Shown: piece after piece, positions 36,180-45,171 of the stretch
How the letters are laid out: the number at the start of each line of letters is the position of its first letter
Numbering within the stretch: the stretch's first letter is position 1
Source of the DNA: Candidatus Dormiibacterota bacterium
GTDB taxonomy: Bacteria > Vulcanimicrobiota > Vulcanimicrobiia > Vulcanimicrobiales > Vulcanimicrobiaceae
Assembly (NCBI GenBank): GCA_035532835.1
Contig: DATKQG010000095.1
Location: 1 to 63,985 of the forward strand
Length of the DNA stretch: 63,985 bases
Direction of reading: 5' to 3'
Translations under genes and position numbers: made by a program
Notes under the pieces: model-generated
Told to the model about the DNA's origin: nothing
The model's database searches: none
Seen by the model: the letters and a program-made list of their open reading frames with translations, nothing else

Positions 36180-37094
36180 ACGCTCTTTATTCGTCGTTCC
36201 GGCATGTTTAATGGTGGCCAGCTCAAGGTCCTCGACTACGCTCGGCACGTTGGCGCTTCGGGCTACTTTCAACCGCGGCTATATACAACGACCGGTATCG
36301 ACACGTCGTACGATCCCGCGCTTTGCGCAGACGATATCCCGCGAACGGATTCGCTTGATGGAAGCGACGCATTTTTTCTAGCCGGCCTGGATTGGAGCGT
36401 GCTCGACAATGCAGGCGTCGATATAGGCGGGCGCCCGGTCGTCAATCTCATTCAAGGCTTCAGCCACACCACTCCCGGCGATCCTCGCTACGAATACCTT
36501 TCACGGCCTGCGTTACGCATCTGCGTCAGCCCGCAGCTAGCGACGGCGCTGGCCGACACCGGCCGAGTCAACGGCCCAATCGTCACTATAGAGAATGGCT
36601 TGGACCTCGACGCGCTTCGTGCAGCACGTACGAACGCACATTTTGCCGTCGCAATCGCCGGTTTGAAGAATGCGCCCCTCGCCCTGGAGATTGAAGCCCG
36701 CCTGCAAGAGTGCGGCATCGAAACGATCGCACAGACGCAGGGGCTGCCGCACGATGCGTTCCTTGCGCTTCTGGCGTCCGCATCGGTCGCCGTCGTGCTG
36801 CCTCATGAAACCGAAGGCTTCTTTCTCCCCGCGCTCGAGGCCATGGTCCTGGGTTGCGCGGTCGTCGCTCCGGACTGCATCGGCAACCGCTCGTTCTGTG
36901 TCGACCACCGAACCGCGCTGGTGCCCGAATACTCGGCAGACGCAATAGTCCAGGCGATCAGCCTTTTGCTTTCGGATGCTCTCGTCACCAGGCGCATTCT
37001 CGCCGGTGCCGCCGCAATTGTCGAACGCTACAGCCTCAGCGGCGAGCGCGATAAATTTTACCGCGCCTTAGACATTTTTCTCGATGCGCCGTAG
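36180..37094 (+). CDS. GT4 glycosyltransferase
   Basis: This is a GT4-type enzyme. A shortened N-terminal Rossmann half starts LFIRRSGMFNGGQLK, the usual first strand and Gly-rich loop, and a C-terminal half carries HETEGFFLPALEAM, the E-x7-E donor-phosphate region. The first strand lies upstream of ATG 36204, so initiation at ACG 36180 (304 residues) fits the fold and the ribosome site better. From ATG 36204 it would be 296 residues. At about 300 residues it is shorter than typical GT4 proteins (350-400). Confidence 0.75.
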   Translation, partial: TLFIRRSGMFNGGQLKVLDYARHVGASGYFQPRLYTTTGIDTSYDPALCADDIPRTDSLDGSDAFFLAGLDWSVLDNAGVDIGGRPVVNLIQGFSHTTPGDPRYEYLSRPALRICVSPQLATALADTGRVNGPIVTIENGLDLDALRAARTNAHFAVAIAGLKNAPLALEIEARLQECGIETIAQTQGLPHDAFLALLASASVAVVLPHETEGFFLPALEAMVLGCAVVAPDCIGNRSFCVDHRTALVPEYSADAIVQAISLLLSDALVTRRILAGAAAIVERYSLSGERDKFYRALDIFLDAP

Positions 37095-37121
37095 CCGGCA
37101 CTCTACCATCACCAGGAAGAT

Positions 37122-37168
37122 GGAACGAGGAGACCGTACCATCATCGGCCTGTAGGGTTGCTCGTTCC
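37122..37168. repeat. inverted repeat in intergenic gap
   Basis: The arms GGAACGAG (37122-37129) and CTCGTTCC (37161-37168) are perfectly complementary and separated by 31 bp. They lie between the GT4 gene and the oxygenase gene. This could be an mRNA structure or binding site; there is no T-run for a terminator. Confidence 0.35.
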
Positions 37169-37187
37169 TCAAGAATAGCCGCAAGCA

Positions 37188-38465
37188 TTGTACGATCACG
37201 TTGTCAGTCCCGCCGTTATTCAATCCACAGAAGCTCTTCTGCAAGGCTTCCGTACCGCGTCGCCGTTCAAGCATATTTGCATCGATGGATTTTTCTCTGA
37301 GGATGTCGCAAGGGACGTCGCGGCTCAGTTCCCTACGTCCGAAAGTGGCGCACCCAACCTCTATGGGGCCGCAGGCGGAAAATCAGTTCACGAAGATTTG
37401 ACGTCGCTGAGCCCCGTGTTTAGAACGCTGCATAAATACTTTGGTTCGACCGCTTTTCTAAATTGGTTGTCCACGCTCACCGGTATCGAAGGGCTGGAAT
37501 ACGACCCTTCAAACTACGGTGGTGGAACTCACGAAAATTTCGACGGGCGCGATTTGCGGCCACATGTCGATTTTAATTTCCACCCCGTGAGCAAACTTCA
37601 TCGACGCATCAATCTCATCGTGTATTTCAACGAAGACTGGGACCCCGCTTGGGGTGGATCAATCTCACTGTATAGCGATGCTCGCGACCCGTTAGCGCAC
37701 GTCGTAACGTACCAAGCCGGCTATAATCGCTGCGTGATCTTCGAAACGAGCGAACGCTCGTGGCACGGCTTCGATTGCATCGATCTGCCGTCGGACCAAA
37801 AAGGTCGCTCGCGAAAATCGCTTTCAATCTACTTATATACTCGCGAACGCCCCGACGAGGAGGTTCATGCGGACCACACAACCTTCTTCGTACCGCGCCT
37901 ACTCCCGAATCGCTTTATGCCGGGCTATACCCTTACGCAGAAAGATGCCCGCGAGCTTGGGGAATTGCTCGGCCATAGAGATCGATTGATCGCACTTTAC
38001 CAGCGGAAGCAAGGCGAGCGTGTGCCGGATTCCGTCCAGGCGGCGCGCTTACGGATCCTCGTTGCGCAGCTTGCAGCCCAGTTGTCGATTCCGACCGCCG
38101 GCTATGTGTCGCAAGAAGGCAACGCGACGGGCAGATACCCCGACGGTTGGTGCGGCAGTGAGGCACGCTTTGCGATTTTAGCCCAACGTGCGATTGGATT
38201 CGTGAGCGTTGCCGCGCGCATTCCGCAGGGCATGCCTCCCGGGACGCTTTTCGACGTCACTATCGATGGGAAAACAGTCGCTCAGGCAGAGGCCGTTTTC
38301 GGCGAGCTGGAAATCGGCTCGGAAGTACGATTCGCGCCCGGTTCGATCCACGAATTGCTCATCACCACGTCCAACGTCGTAAACTATCACAAATTAGGGT
38401 TGAGCCCCGACGAACGCGATCTTGGATTCTTCCTAGAGCGCGTGCTTTTCGAACACATTCCTTAG
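37188..38465 (+). CDS. 2-oxoglutarate/Fe(II) oxygenase (prolyl-4-hydroxylase-like)
   Basis: This 425-residue protein carries a 2OG-Fe(II) oxygenase domain in its first ~230 residues. The metal ligands are His-x-Asp in RPHVDFNFHP and a distal His in SERSWHGFD, and the 2-oxoglutarate Arg is in GRSRKSLSIY. The C-terminal ~190 residues form a separate, unrecognised domain with beta-rich character. The start TTG 37188 is the longest; no strong ribosome site is visible. It converges with the sulfotransferase gene at 38462 by 4 bp. Likely a tailoring hydroxylase for a glycan component. Confidence 0.75.
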   Translation: MYDHVVSPAVIQSTEALLQGFRTASPFKHICIDGFFSEDVARDVAAQFPTSESGAPNLYGAAGGKSVHEDLTSLSPVFRTLHKYFGSTAFLNWLSTLTGIEGLEYDPSNYGGGTHENFDGRDLRPHVDFNFHPVSKLHRRINLIVYFNEDWDPAWGGSISLYSDARDPLAHVVTYQAGYNRCVIFETSERSWHGFDCIDLPSDQKGRSRKSLSIYLYTRERPDEEVHADHTTFFVPRLLPNRFMPGYTLTQKDARELGELLGHRDRLIALYQRKQGERVPDSVQAARLRILVAQLAAQLSIPTAGYVSQEGNATGRYPDGWCGSEARFAILAQRAIGFVSVAARIPQGMPPGTLFDVTIDGKTVAQAEAVFGELEIGSEVRFAPGSIHELLITTSNVVNYHKLGLSPDERDLGFFLERVLFEHIP

Positions 38466-39154
38466 AATTGGTAGCCGAATCTATCGATGTCTCGCGCAAA
38501 ATGTCGGGCCACGATTGCCCTCGTTCTTTTATTGTAATAGTGCCGATAGCCGGCATGCAATGATGCGTTATCGTGCGGAAGCTGCGCGGTCACCCCAATA
38601 CGACGGCATATTTCCGTAAAATCGCTGTCGATCGATTCGTAGCGCCCCACGTAACTCATGATGTCTCGGTCGCGCTCGTCGACGATCATCGCGGTCATAT
38701 CGGCCCGCGCGACGACATAGAGCTCGACAAAATCAGAAAAACGTTGGCTTCGCGCGACGATTTCCGCGAGGTCGGGATCCATCTCGCGGTGGATGCCCTC
38801 CCTTTGATATTGCTGCTGGAAAAAATAGGTCGAAACGACCACATCCCACGGGTTGCGAACGAACGTGAAGCTAAAAAGCTTCTCCCAGCGTTCCTCTCCG
38901 AGGAATCTGCGCAGCGCCGCTGCAGGCAAATGCTGTTGTGGAAACTCTCGCAACGTTGCTATCCGGAAACTTCGACGAATATCCACAACGATCGCTTCGC
39001 GTTCGGGATGAAGCATCAATGCATCCCATAGCCCGAACGCACCGAATTCAATCGTATCCTTCGTGGCGTCGAGAGCCTGGAGAATCGAAGTGCCGGCGGT
39101 TTTTGGAATATGGACGAAGGCACACGCATGCTCGGTGAACACGGGCATGTTCAT
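38462..39154 (-). CDS. sulfotransferase (Sulfotransfer_2 type)
   Basis: This 230-residue protein has FVHIPKTAGTSILQ (PAPS loop) and FTFVRNPWDVVVSTY (3'-phosphate site). It is related to 35467-36090 but not a recent copy. It is one of three sulfotransferases in 8 kb, which argues for a multiply sulfated product. ATG 39154 or the ATG two codons later (39148) may start translation; no clear ribosome site was seen. Confidence 0.85.
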   Translation of the reverse strand: MNMPVFTEHACAFVHIPKTAGTSILQALDATKDTIEFGAFGLWDALMLHPEREAIVVDIRRSFRIATLREFPQQHLPAAALRRFLGEERWEKLFSFTFVRNPWDVVVSTYFFQQQYQREGIHREMDPDLAEIVARSQRFSDFVELYVVARADMTAMIVDERDRDIMSYVGRYESIDSDFTEICRRIGVTAQLPHDNASLHAGYRHYYNKRTRAIVARHFARDIDRFGYQF

Positions 39155-39235
39155 CGCTTAGCCGCGGGCTCACGTCTCCCCTGGAAACCCCACCCCTAGA
39201 GGCCGCGTTAAGGTCGCATTCGTATTATGGATTCA

Positions 39236-40102
39236 ATGCCTCAACTCGCTGTTTCTTTCTGCAATGCGTCGCACACAGCCGGCCGCGTTCTCGGGCTGTT
39301 CGATACGGCAACGACGGAATTGGTTTGCCCGGATTTGGGGCGAGCCGATCTCACGTCGGCGTGCGGGCTTGCAGCGGATACCGATTGGCTGTACTGCGCT
39401 TCAACGGGCCCGGATGCCTCATACGTCAGCCTTCTCGACTATCGCGATTTTCGGTTCCAGCGCGTCGTCGAGCTGCCGGAAGTTCGCGACGTCCATTCGA
39501 TCGCGCTCGACGGTAACGCCTTGATAGCCGTCTCGACAGGCACGGATTCCGTCCTACGGATCGATATGGAAACGATGCGCCACGAGGTCGTGTGGCGAAT
39601 TGGTGCCGGCGAGACCGATACCCACCATCTCAATGCCGTCACCTGGTTTGGCGACCATCTCTTGTGTTCCGGATTCGGCCCAAAAAGCACGGATCGCTGG
39701 AGTAGCGCGATCGACGGCTATATTTACGACATTACCGCCAACTCGTATGTCGCAACCGGCCTCTACCATCCGCACTCTTTGGCATCGTTCGGTGAAGTGC
39801 TCTACGTCTGCGAGTCGTCCTACTCGCGCGTGCGCACGATCGATATGCCGGTCGCCGCGCTTTCGCTTTCGGGCTACGTGCGCGGGCTCGCATTCACTCA
39901 GGACGGCGCCTTCGCGGTTGGAAGCAGCGTGGGAAGACACGACGCATCCCTGGGAGACGTGGTTCTTAATTCCGCCGACGACGGAGAGCCGAGAGGCCGT
40001 TGCGCCATCCGCATGAGCGATAGCATCGCTACGCAGGATGGCGCGCAGACCTTCGATCTCTCGAGTTACGCGAACGAAATCTACGACATTTTTATTGTGT
40101 AG
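39236..40102 (+). CDS. beta-propeller-like protein of unknown function
   Basis: This 288-residue protein has repeated short strands consistent with a beta-propeller, and a GLYHPHSLA motif recalling the DUF4915/TIGR03032 group, which often sits near sulfotransferases; that assignment is tentative. There is no signal peptide. ATG 39227 lies within a TATTAT that would be the -10 box; ATG 39236, 7 nt further on, fits a leaderless start. It is isolated between two convergent genes. Confidence 0.55.
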   Translation: MPQLAVSFCNASHTAGRVLGLFDTATTELVCPDLGRADLTSACGLAADTDWLYCASTGPDASYVSLLDYRDFRFQRVVELPEVRDVHSIALDGNALIAVSTGTDSVLRIDMETMRHEVVWRIGAGETDTHHLNAVTWFGDHLLCSGFGPKSTDRWSSAIDGYIYDITANSYVATGLYHPHSLASFGEVLYVCESSYSRVRTIDMPVAALSLSGYVRGLAFTQDGAFAVGSSVGRHDASLGDVVLNSADDGEPRGRCAIRMSDSIATQDGAQTFDLSSYANEIYDIFIV

Positions 40103-40117
40103 TTGGTCGCCGGCGCA

Positions 40118-40639
40118 CTAGCCGCGTGGCGGGTACACGCCGACGAGCGCGATGATAAAATTCATCGCCAGGTAGGGCTGTTGGACCGAGAACGGCAGGC
40201 CGCTGCCCATCGTTGAAACCGACACCGGATTGAGGTTATCGTTCGGCGGGTTTGCCGAATACGGCGTACCCGTCGCCGATGCACCTAGGACGTGGTTGGG
40301 GCCGGGAAAGGCTTTTCCACCGGTCGTCCCGTCGGTCCGGATGACATGGTTATGGGCGGGCATATTACTCACACCGAGCGTTGCGGATTCGTCGCCGCCC
40401 AACTCGCCTAAGACGTAATTCGAGAGCCCTGGCCCTTGGCCGGCATGAATCGGAACGCGGCCGCGCAGGTCGGGAAGAGCAAAAGTCCGGACGCCGTCCC
40501 CTCCAAAGTACGTTCCTAGAATGGAAAAAAGAGCGGTATTGGAGGCAATGGACAGCAGCTGTCCGTTGCAGAGCGCCCAGCCACTGGGCGCGAAATTACC
40601 GCAAAACAGAACGATCGATCCGATAAATGGTTCAAGCAA
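40118..40639 (-). CDS. phage tail collar/microcystin-dependent-type protein
   Basis: This 173-residue protein matches the tail-collar family: EPFIGSIVLFCGNFAPSGWALCNGQLL-type start (residues 3 onward), ALPDLRGRVPIH, GGDESATL and MPAHNH, then a C-terminal NFIIALVGVYP. Phage versions form the tail-fibre collar; bacterial copies are often orphan genes of unknown use. TTG 40639 is the best start because GGAGGG lies 8-9 nt upstream and the product then begins right at the domain; the longer frame to 40708 is not needed. No other phage genes are nearby. Confidence 0.8.
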   Translation of the reverse strand: MLEPFIGSIVLFCGNFAPSGWALCNGQLLSIASNTALFSILGTYFGGDGVRTFALPDLRGRVPIHAGQGPGLSNYVLGELGGDESATLGVSNMPAHNHVIRTDGTTGGKAFPGPNHVLGASATGTPYSANPPNDNLNPVSVSTMGSGLPFSVQQPYLAMNFIIALVGVYPPRG

Positions 40640-40749
40640 CGATTTCACCCTCCAAAACGTGCCATACCACAGCGGCAGGCAGATCATGCTCTCCCACATA
40701 GCGTCCACAAAATCATTCTACGCGGGAAAAAAGGCCCAGCCGCGGCGTA

Positions 40750-41118
40750 TTAGCGTAACGCCCGCAGTGCCCGACCAGCCGCATCGCGTACCGGCGCATC
40801 GTCGTCGGTTTCCGCGGCGGCTTTGATTGCGGCGATACACCACGGTTCCCCGACGAGTGCGAGGCGTTCGATCATGTCGGTGCGCGTCGCGCTATCGAGA
40901 GCGTCGTCGGTGCCGGTTACAAGGCTGGTCCACGATACGGCCCGTGCCGTCGACGGCGCCGAAGCGCCGGTACCGGCTGCGGAGCCTGCCTCCGCTTGCG
41001 CCCCCGGCTCGATTGGCGCTTCGCTATTCGCCGAACGCACGAGCAGCGTTCCTAGGCCATACAGCGCGGCACCGGCCACGAGCAACAACGCTAAAATCAG
41101 GTACGGCGATCCCGCCAT
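40750..41118 (-). CDS. small membrane-anchored HEAT-like protein
   Basis: This 122-residue protein has an N-terminal membrane segment (about residues 5-26), an Ala/Gly/Pro-rich linker and a C-terminal pair of helices (ERLALVGEPWCIAAIKAAAE, then VRDAAGRALRALR) resembling a HEAT repeat. Its start lies 9 bp after the stop of the giant repeat protein. The pair is duplicated at 45172-48799. The two small proteins share layout more than sequence, and a role as membrane partner of the large protein is inferred. Confidence 0.6.
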   Translation of the reverse strand: MAGSPYLILALLLVAGAALYGLGTLLVRSANSEAPIEPGAQAEAGSAAGTGASAPSTARAVSWTSLVTGTDDALDSATRTDMIERLALVGEPWCIAAIKAAAETDDDAPVRDAAGRALRALR

Positions 41119-41127
41119 CGGCGGGTG

Positions 41128-44100
41128 CTATTCGCTTGCGACGTGCGCGGCGTTGCGCAACGCGTCGAGCACGCCGACGAATGCGTCGTCGAGCGAGCGA
41201 TTGACGCTGGTGGTGAGCACGCGATGGAACTCTTCCATCGGCAGTTCCGAAAGCACGCTGAGTACGCTTTGTATTTCGTCGCGATAGGGCACGAGCGCGT
41301 CGGAGCGGATGCCGTCGTGATAGATCGTTCCGCCGAGCATGTGCGCGTTTGCAAGCCACGGTGCAACGGCACCAAGCGGCGCGTTTTCCAAATCGGGCAC
41401 CAGCGCGCGCACGAGATCGGCATCGACGGGGCCTTCAACCCGCACGACGCCATCCGGCGGCGCGAGCAAACGCCCCGTCGGCGCCGAGGCGAGCGCGTCC
41501 ACGATGGTCCGCATCGCAACGCGGCTATCGCGGTCTTCCAAATCTTTGCCCGTCACCGCGAGGCGCGGCATGCGCAAGCGCACGAACAGGCGTTCCATAG
41601 GCGCGCGCAGCGCACGGCTGGCGCTACTGAACGTGGCGCCGAGTTGCGGCGAACCGCCGATCACGTTCTCGGGAAAGAGCATGCGTAGTGCGAAGAGATG
41701 CTGCACGAGCCCGCCCACGTCGCTGCGTTCGAGCATCTTGATGGTATGCACCAGCCGCTCGGCGGTGAAATCAACATACAAGACTGGCGAAATGCGTTGC
41801 GGTTCCTGGGCGGTGATCGCCGCCGGCGCTGCTACATGCTCGGCAACGGGCTCCGCCGCAACCGTCGGCAAGGCTTGGCGCTCGATCACTTCCGCGAGCG
41901 CGCGCGGCGGCGCCTCCGCGGTAACGGCAACGGGCGGCGTGTAGGGCTTGGGCGCTTCGGGCAACGGCGGCGGCTCGTATGCGGGCGCGTCGCTTGGAAA
42001 AGTACGCGCGATCGAGATCGCGTTACCCGCCGTCGATTCGCCCAAGGCCGGCTGCGCTTGCACGCGCATCGTCGGCGCGGCCAGCGCTAGCGTGTGGCCA
42101 TCGCTCCACTCCAAAACGGCGCGCGTATCCAGCTGAGTGCCGGAGGCGAGCGGATACATCACCACCATCTCCCAGCGAATGCGCAGTTCCACGCCGGGAT
42201 TCACGTCGGCCAGCACCATGCCGCGTTGCGACCACAGCTGCGACATGCCGCCGTCGTCGGGCACGGGCATGCCGTTGATTGCCGTGCTCGACGGCACGTA
42301 CACCGCGAGGTTGGTCGGCACCACGCGCACCAACAGCCGATCGGCCGGCCCGTCGCCGTCGTTGCGCAAGCGTATATCGTAGTAGAGACGCTCGCCCGCG
42401 TTCACGCTCTCGGTCGGCGCGGAAACGAGCTGCGCGTCGCGCTCGAACTCCGGTTGCGCGAACGTCGGAATATCGAGTACCGGAAACTGTACCGGGCTAA
42501 TGCCCCGGCCGTGCAGCCATCCATCGAGCAACAGCGCGCGATTGCCGGGGACCGGGCGCAGCAAACGTAGCGTTAGGCGCGCTTCGTGCGTGGTCTCGGG
42601 CGCGACGTCGCCGAACACCAATCCATCGCGATCGCGGCGCGCGTCGACGGCGCGTTCCACCGCAAGGTCCGGCGGCATCGTCAGCACGAGCCGCGCGTCG
42701 CGCAGCACGTCGGATCCGCCGTTGGTGAAGCGCAGCACCACATCGACCGTGCGATGCGGGCGTAACACGTCGTTGGTTGCCAACTCCCAGGCAACGGCCC
42801 CGCGCGCGACGTGCGGGCGCGAACGCACCACGACGCTGGCCGAGCCGAGATCGATCGCGCCGCCGTCGTGTTCGAGCACGACGCCGAGCGAAACGTTCGA
42901 GCGGTCCGGCACCTTCGAACCGATGCGCGCGGTGACGGCGAACGTGCGCTCCTGGTGCGGATTGACGATGCCCAGCGCGATCGGTTCGTGATAGGTGGAT
43001 GCGGGGTCGTCGAACGATTCCGCGATGCGCACGTCTTCCACATGCACGCCCGGAATGAGGCGCAGGCGTACGTTCCGTTCGGGCGCGGTGCCGTCGTTGA
43101 AGACGTGAATCGTGAAGCGCACGTCTTCGCGCGCTTGCGCGATGCCGCGGTCGGCTTCGACGTAATTGCGCGCGCGATTGAAACGCGGCGCAACGCGGAC
43201 GGTGAGCTTGCGCGTAAACCCACGCTCGCCGCCCTTCCAGCGCAGCGTCGCGGAAATCGGCAGCGCCGGTTCGCCGCCGTTCGGCACGGCAACCGTCCCC
43301 GCGAGGCCGACTTCGACGATGCGGCCGGCCGCCAGCGCACCGACGTGCACGTGCAATCCCGCAATCTCGCCGTCGCTCACCGGCTGGCCGTCGACGTGGG
43401 CGGAGCCCGGCGAGTAAACCAAGCCCGGCGGTAATTCAAACGCGATCGAGAGGTTTTGCGCGGTTCCCGTGCCCGCATTGACGGCGCGCAGCACCATGGG
43501 CACGCGCATACCGGGCGTCACCGCATCGTCGCACAGCAAGGTGAACGAGGTTTCCTCACCGGCGAAATCGACCGGCGAATCCACCACGACGTCGGCCGAC
43601 GCGATCGCGATCTCGGCGCTCTCGCGCGAACCGACGCTGCCGGTCGCTTTGATGCGCGTCGCGTCCGGCAACGGCGAATCGATCGTGGCTTGATATTCGG
43701 CCGTCACCGATTGCCCGGGGCCCAAACGTTCGCTCACGATCGTTGCCGCATCGTAATCGAACGCTTCGCCTTCGAGGCCGGCGATCACGCGTCCGTCGAT
43801 ACGCGCGCTGCGCGCGACGTAGGTGGTGTGTTCGGGCGAGGGCAGCATCAGCACGACGTCGTGCGCGCTCGACGAGCCCGTATTCACGATGGTAGTGCGA
43901 ATCGTCAGCGTCGCGCCGGGTTTGGGCGCATCGGGTGCGGAGATCGTTACCAGCGTCGACGCGTTCTGTAATTGCGGATAACTGCGTACGACGATGCGTT
44001 CGATGTTCGACGCCACCATCGGCGTTTGGTCGGTCACCAGCGCCGCTTGGAAAACCAGCTCGGTGCCGTCTTCGATCGTGTCGTTGACGCGGAAGCTGCA

Positions 44101-44415
44101 ACTCACCGTACGCTGCGCGTTCGGTTCTAAATTGCCGACGTTCGCTCCGGTGGTATCGATGAACCGTTCGCCCGGCTCGAGCGGCCGTTCGTCGAGCATG
44201 TCGCCGTCGGCCACGTGCACGACGCCTTGCGGATGCGCGAAGCGCACGCGCACGCCGCTCGCTGCGGCTCCGCCTAAATTCGAGAAGGAGAATTCGGCTC
44301 GAATCACCTCGCCCGGCGCAACCGCGCGTTTGGGTTCGATAACGAGCGTTCGCAGGCTCTCCACCAACGCGGGAGAGCCGGGAGCAAAGATTCCGGTCAG
44401 TGAGGTGGCGGCCAC
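41128..44415 (-). CDS. giant CARDB/DUF11-type repeat protein, copy A
   Basis: This is a protein of about 1,095 residues (GTG 44415; TTG 44442 in frame). It consists of about six to eight immunoglobulin-like repeats of ~120 residues, with phrases such as LRNDGDGPA, VNPGVELRI and YVPSSTAING, like conserved-repeat domain 11/CARDB. Then come a Pro-rich linker (near residues 840-900) and a helical C-terminal domain of ~200 residues (FTAERLVHTIKMLERSDVGG). No signal peptide or membrane span is visible, unusual for such repeats. It is paralogous to 45575-48799; the block SSAHDVV...PEHTTYV...SAR is shared. Confidence 0.8.
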   Translation of the reverse strand: MAATSLTGIFAPGSPALVESLRTLVIEPKRAVAPGEVIRAEFSFSNLGGAAASGVRVRFAHPQGVVHVADGDMLDERPLEPGERFIDTTGANVGNLEPNAQRTVSCSFRVNDTIEDGTELVFQAALVTDQTPMVASNIERIVVRSYPQLQNASTLVTISAPDAPKPGATLTIRTTIVNTGSSSAHDVVLMLPSPEHTTYVARSARIDGRVIAGLEGEAFDYDAATIVSERLGPGQSVTAEYQATIDSPLPDATRIKATGSVGSRESAEIAIASADVVVDSPVDFAGEETSFTLLCDDAVTPGMRVPMVLRAVNAGTGTAQNLSIAFELPPGLVYSPGSAHVDGQPVSDGEIAGLHVHVGALAAGRIVEVGLAGTVAVPNGGEPALPISATLRWKGGERGFTRKLTVRVAPRFNRARNYVEADRGIAQAREDVRFTIHVFNDGTAPERNVRLRLIPGVHVEDVRIAESFDDPASTYHEPIALGIVNPHQERTFAVTARIGSKVPDRSNVSLGVVLEHDGGAIDLGSASVVVRSRPHVARGAVAWELATNDVLRPHRTVDVVLRFTNGGSDVLRDARLVLTMPPDLAVERAVDARRDRDGLVFGDVAPETTHEARLTLRLLRPVPGNRALLLDGWLHGRGISPVQFPVLDIPTFAQPEFERDAQLVSAPTESVNAGERLYYDIRLRNDGDGPADRLLVRVVPTNLAVYVPSSTAINGMPVPDDGGMSQLWSQRGMVLADVNPGVELRIRWEMVVMYPLASGTQLDTRAVLEWSDGHTLALAAPTMRVQAQPALGESTAGNAISIARTFPSDAPAYEPPPLPEAPKPYTPPVAVTAEAPPRALAEVIERQALPTVAAEPVAEHVAAPAAITAQEPQRISPVLYVDFTAERLVHTIKMLERSDVGGLVQHLFALRMLFPENVIGGSPQLGATFSSASRALRAPMERLFVRLRMPRLAVTGKDLEDRDSRVAMRTIVDALASAPTGRLLAPPDGVVRVEGPVDADLVRALVPDLENAPLGAVAPWLANAHMLGGTIYHDGIRSDALVPYRDEIQSVLSVLSELPMEEFHRVLTTSVNRSLDDAFVGVLDALRNAAHVASE

Positions 44416-44477
44416 GAGCCTCTCATTCCCCCTCGCGAGCAACCCAACCTATCGCGTCGCGAGCGGCCGGGCCTGAA

Positions 44478-44888
44478 TCAACCTTCATCTTGGCCGACCG
44501 CGAGATGCTCCGCCCTTGCGGCACGCACCAACGCGTTGTCGCGGGTATAGAGTACGGTACGGTGGCGCTTCGCCAACGCCAAATACATCGCATCGTATAT
44601 TGTCAGCCCATGACGCTGCGCCAAGTCCATCTCGTCCGCCAATGTGAGACCGGTTGAGGCAACCCGAATCGGCAGCTCTGCAATGCGATCGAGCGCACCA
44701 CGCACGTCGCTCTCGGCCACGCGTGCTTTCCTAGCCGCAAAGAGTAGCGCATTGGCGACCTCGGCGGGAAAGATGGCCGGGACGAGCGCCGTCTCCCGCA
44801 TCACGCGCTCCGCAGACTGCGTCGCAAAATCGTCGAGCTCGTCTTCAAAAAGCCACGATAGCGGGACGGATGCGTCGATAACGATCAA
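44478..44888 (-). CDS. VapC-type PIN-domain toxin
   Basis: This 136-residue PIN-domain protein has acidic residues in the expected places: Asp5 (IDASVPLSW), Glu in FPAEVANAL, Asp in TIYDAMYLALA and Asp in YTRDN. VapC toxins cleave tRNA or rRNA. TTG 44888 overlaps the antitoxin stop (TTGA) and starts the protein right at the first strand; the open frame continues upstream but inside the antitoxin gene. It lies between the two copies of the giant repeat cassette. Confidence 0.85.
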   Translation of the reverse strand: MIVIDASVPLSWLFEDELDDFATQSAERVMRETALVPAIFPAEVANALLFAARKARVAESDVRGALDRIAELPIRVASTGLTLADEMDLAQRHGLTIYDAMYLALAKRHRTVLYTRDNALVRAARAEHLAVGQDEG

Positions 44889-45118
44889 TGCCGGCGTCCC
44901 GCATTCACAAGCTCCTTTGTTGACGAGCCGTGCAGCTTCCAGCGGCGTGCGAGAAGCCATTGCATCGCCGCCCGGGCCTCATCGCCTTGGGCAGCGATCG
45001 GCACGAGTTCCGCGACGGGGCGGCCATTACGCGTGAGCATGATGCTTTCGCCCCGCTCAACCTCGGCGACGAGCTCGGAGAGCTTGTTCTTGGCCTCAAA
45101 GATCCCGACGGTCTTCAT
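44885..45118 (-). CDS. Phd/YefM-type antitoxin
   Basis: This 77-residue protein begins MKTVGIFEAKNKLSELV and has RGESIMLTRNGRPVAELVP, the DNA-binding fold of Phd/YefM antitoxins. It should repress its own operon and neutralise the downstream PIN toxin. ATG 45118 is chosen over an upstream in-frame ATG at 45136 because a -10 box ends 6 nt before it. Confidence 0.85.
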   Translation of the reverse strand: MKTVGIFEAKNKLSELVAEVERGESIMLTRNGRPVAELVPIAAQGDEARAAMQWLLARRWKLHGSSTKELVNAGRRH

Positions 45119-45158
45119 GCGGACAGTATAGCGCAAATCAAGCTAGCTAGTCTAGCTA
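45119..45158 (-). promoter_or_regulatory. vapBC promoter and operator
   Basis: On the minus strand TATACT (45130-45125) lies 6 nt before the antitoxin ATG, so the transcript would start at or next to the start codon. Upstream lies a perfect palindrome, TAGCTAG-T-CTAGCTA (45144-45158), over the -35 area, a likely binding site for the antitoxin. The -35 itself is poor. Confidence 0.6.
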
Positions 45159-45171
45159 ATATACCCCGGCG

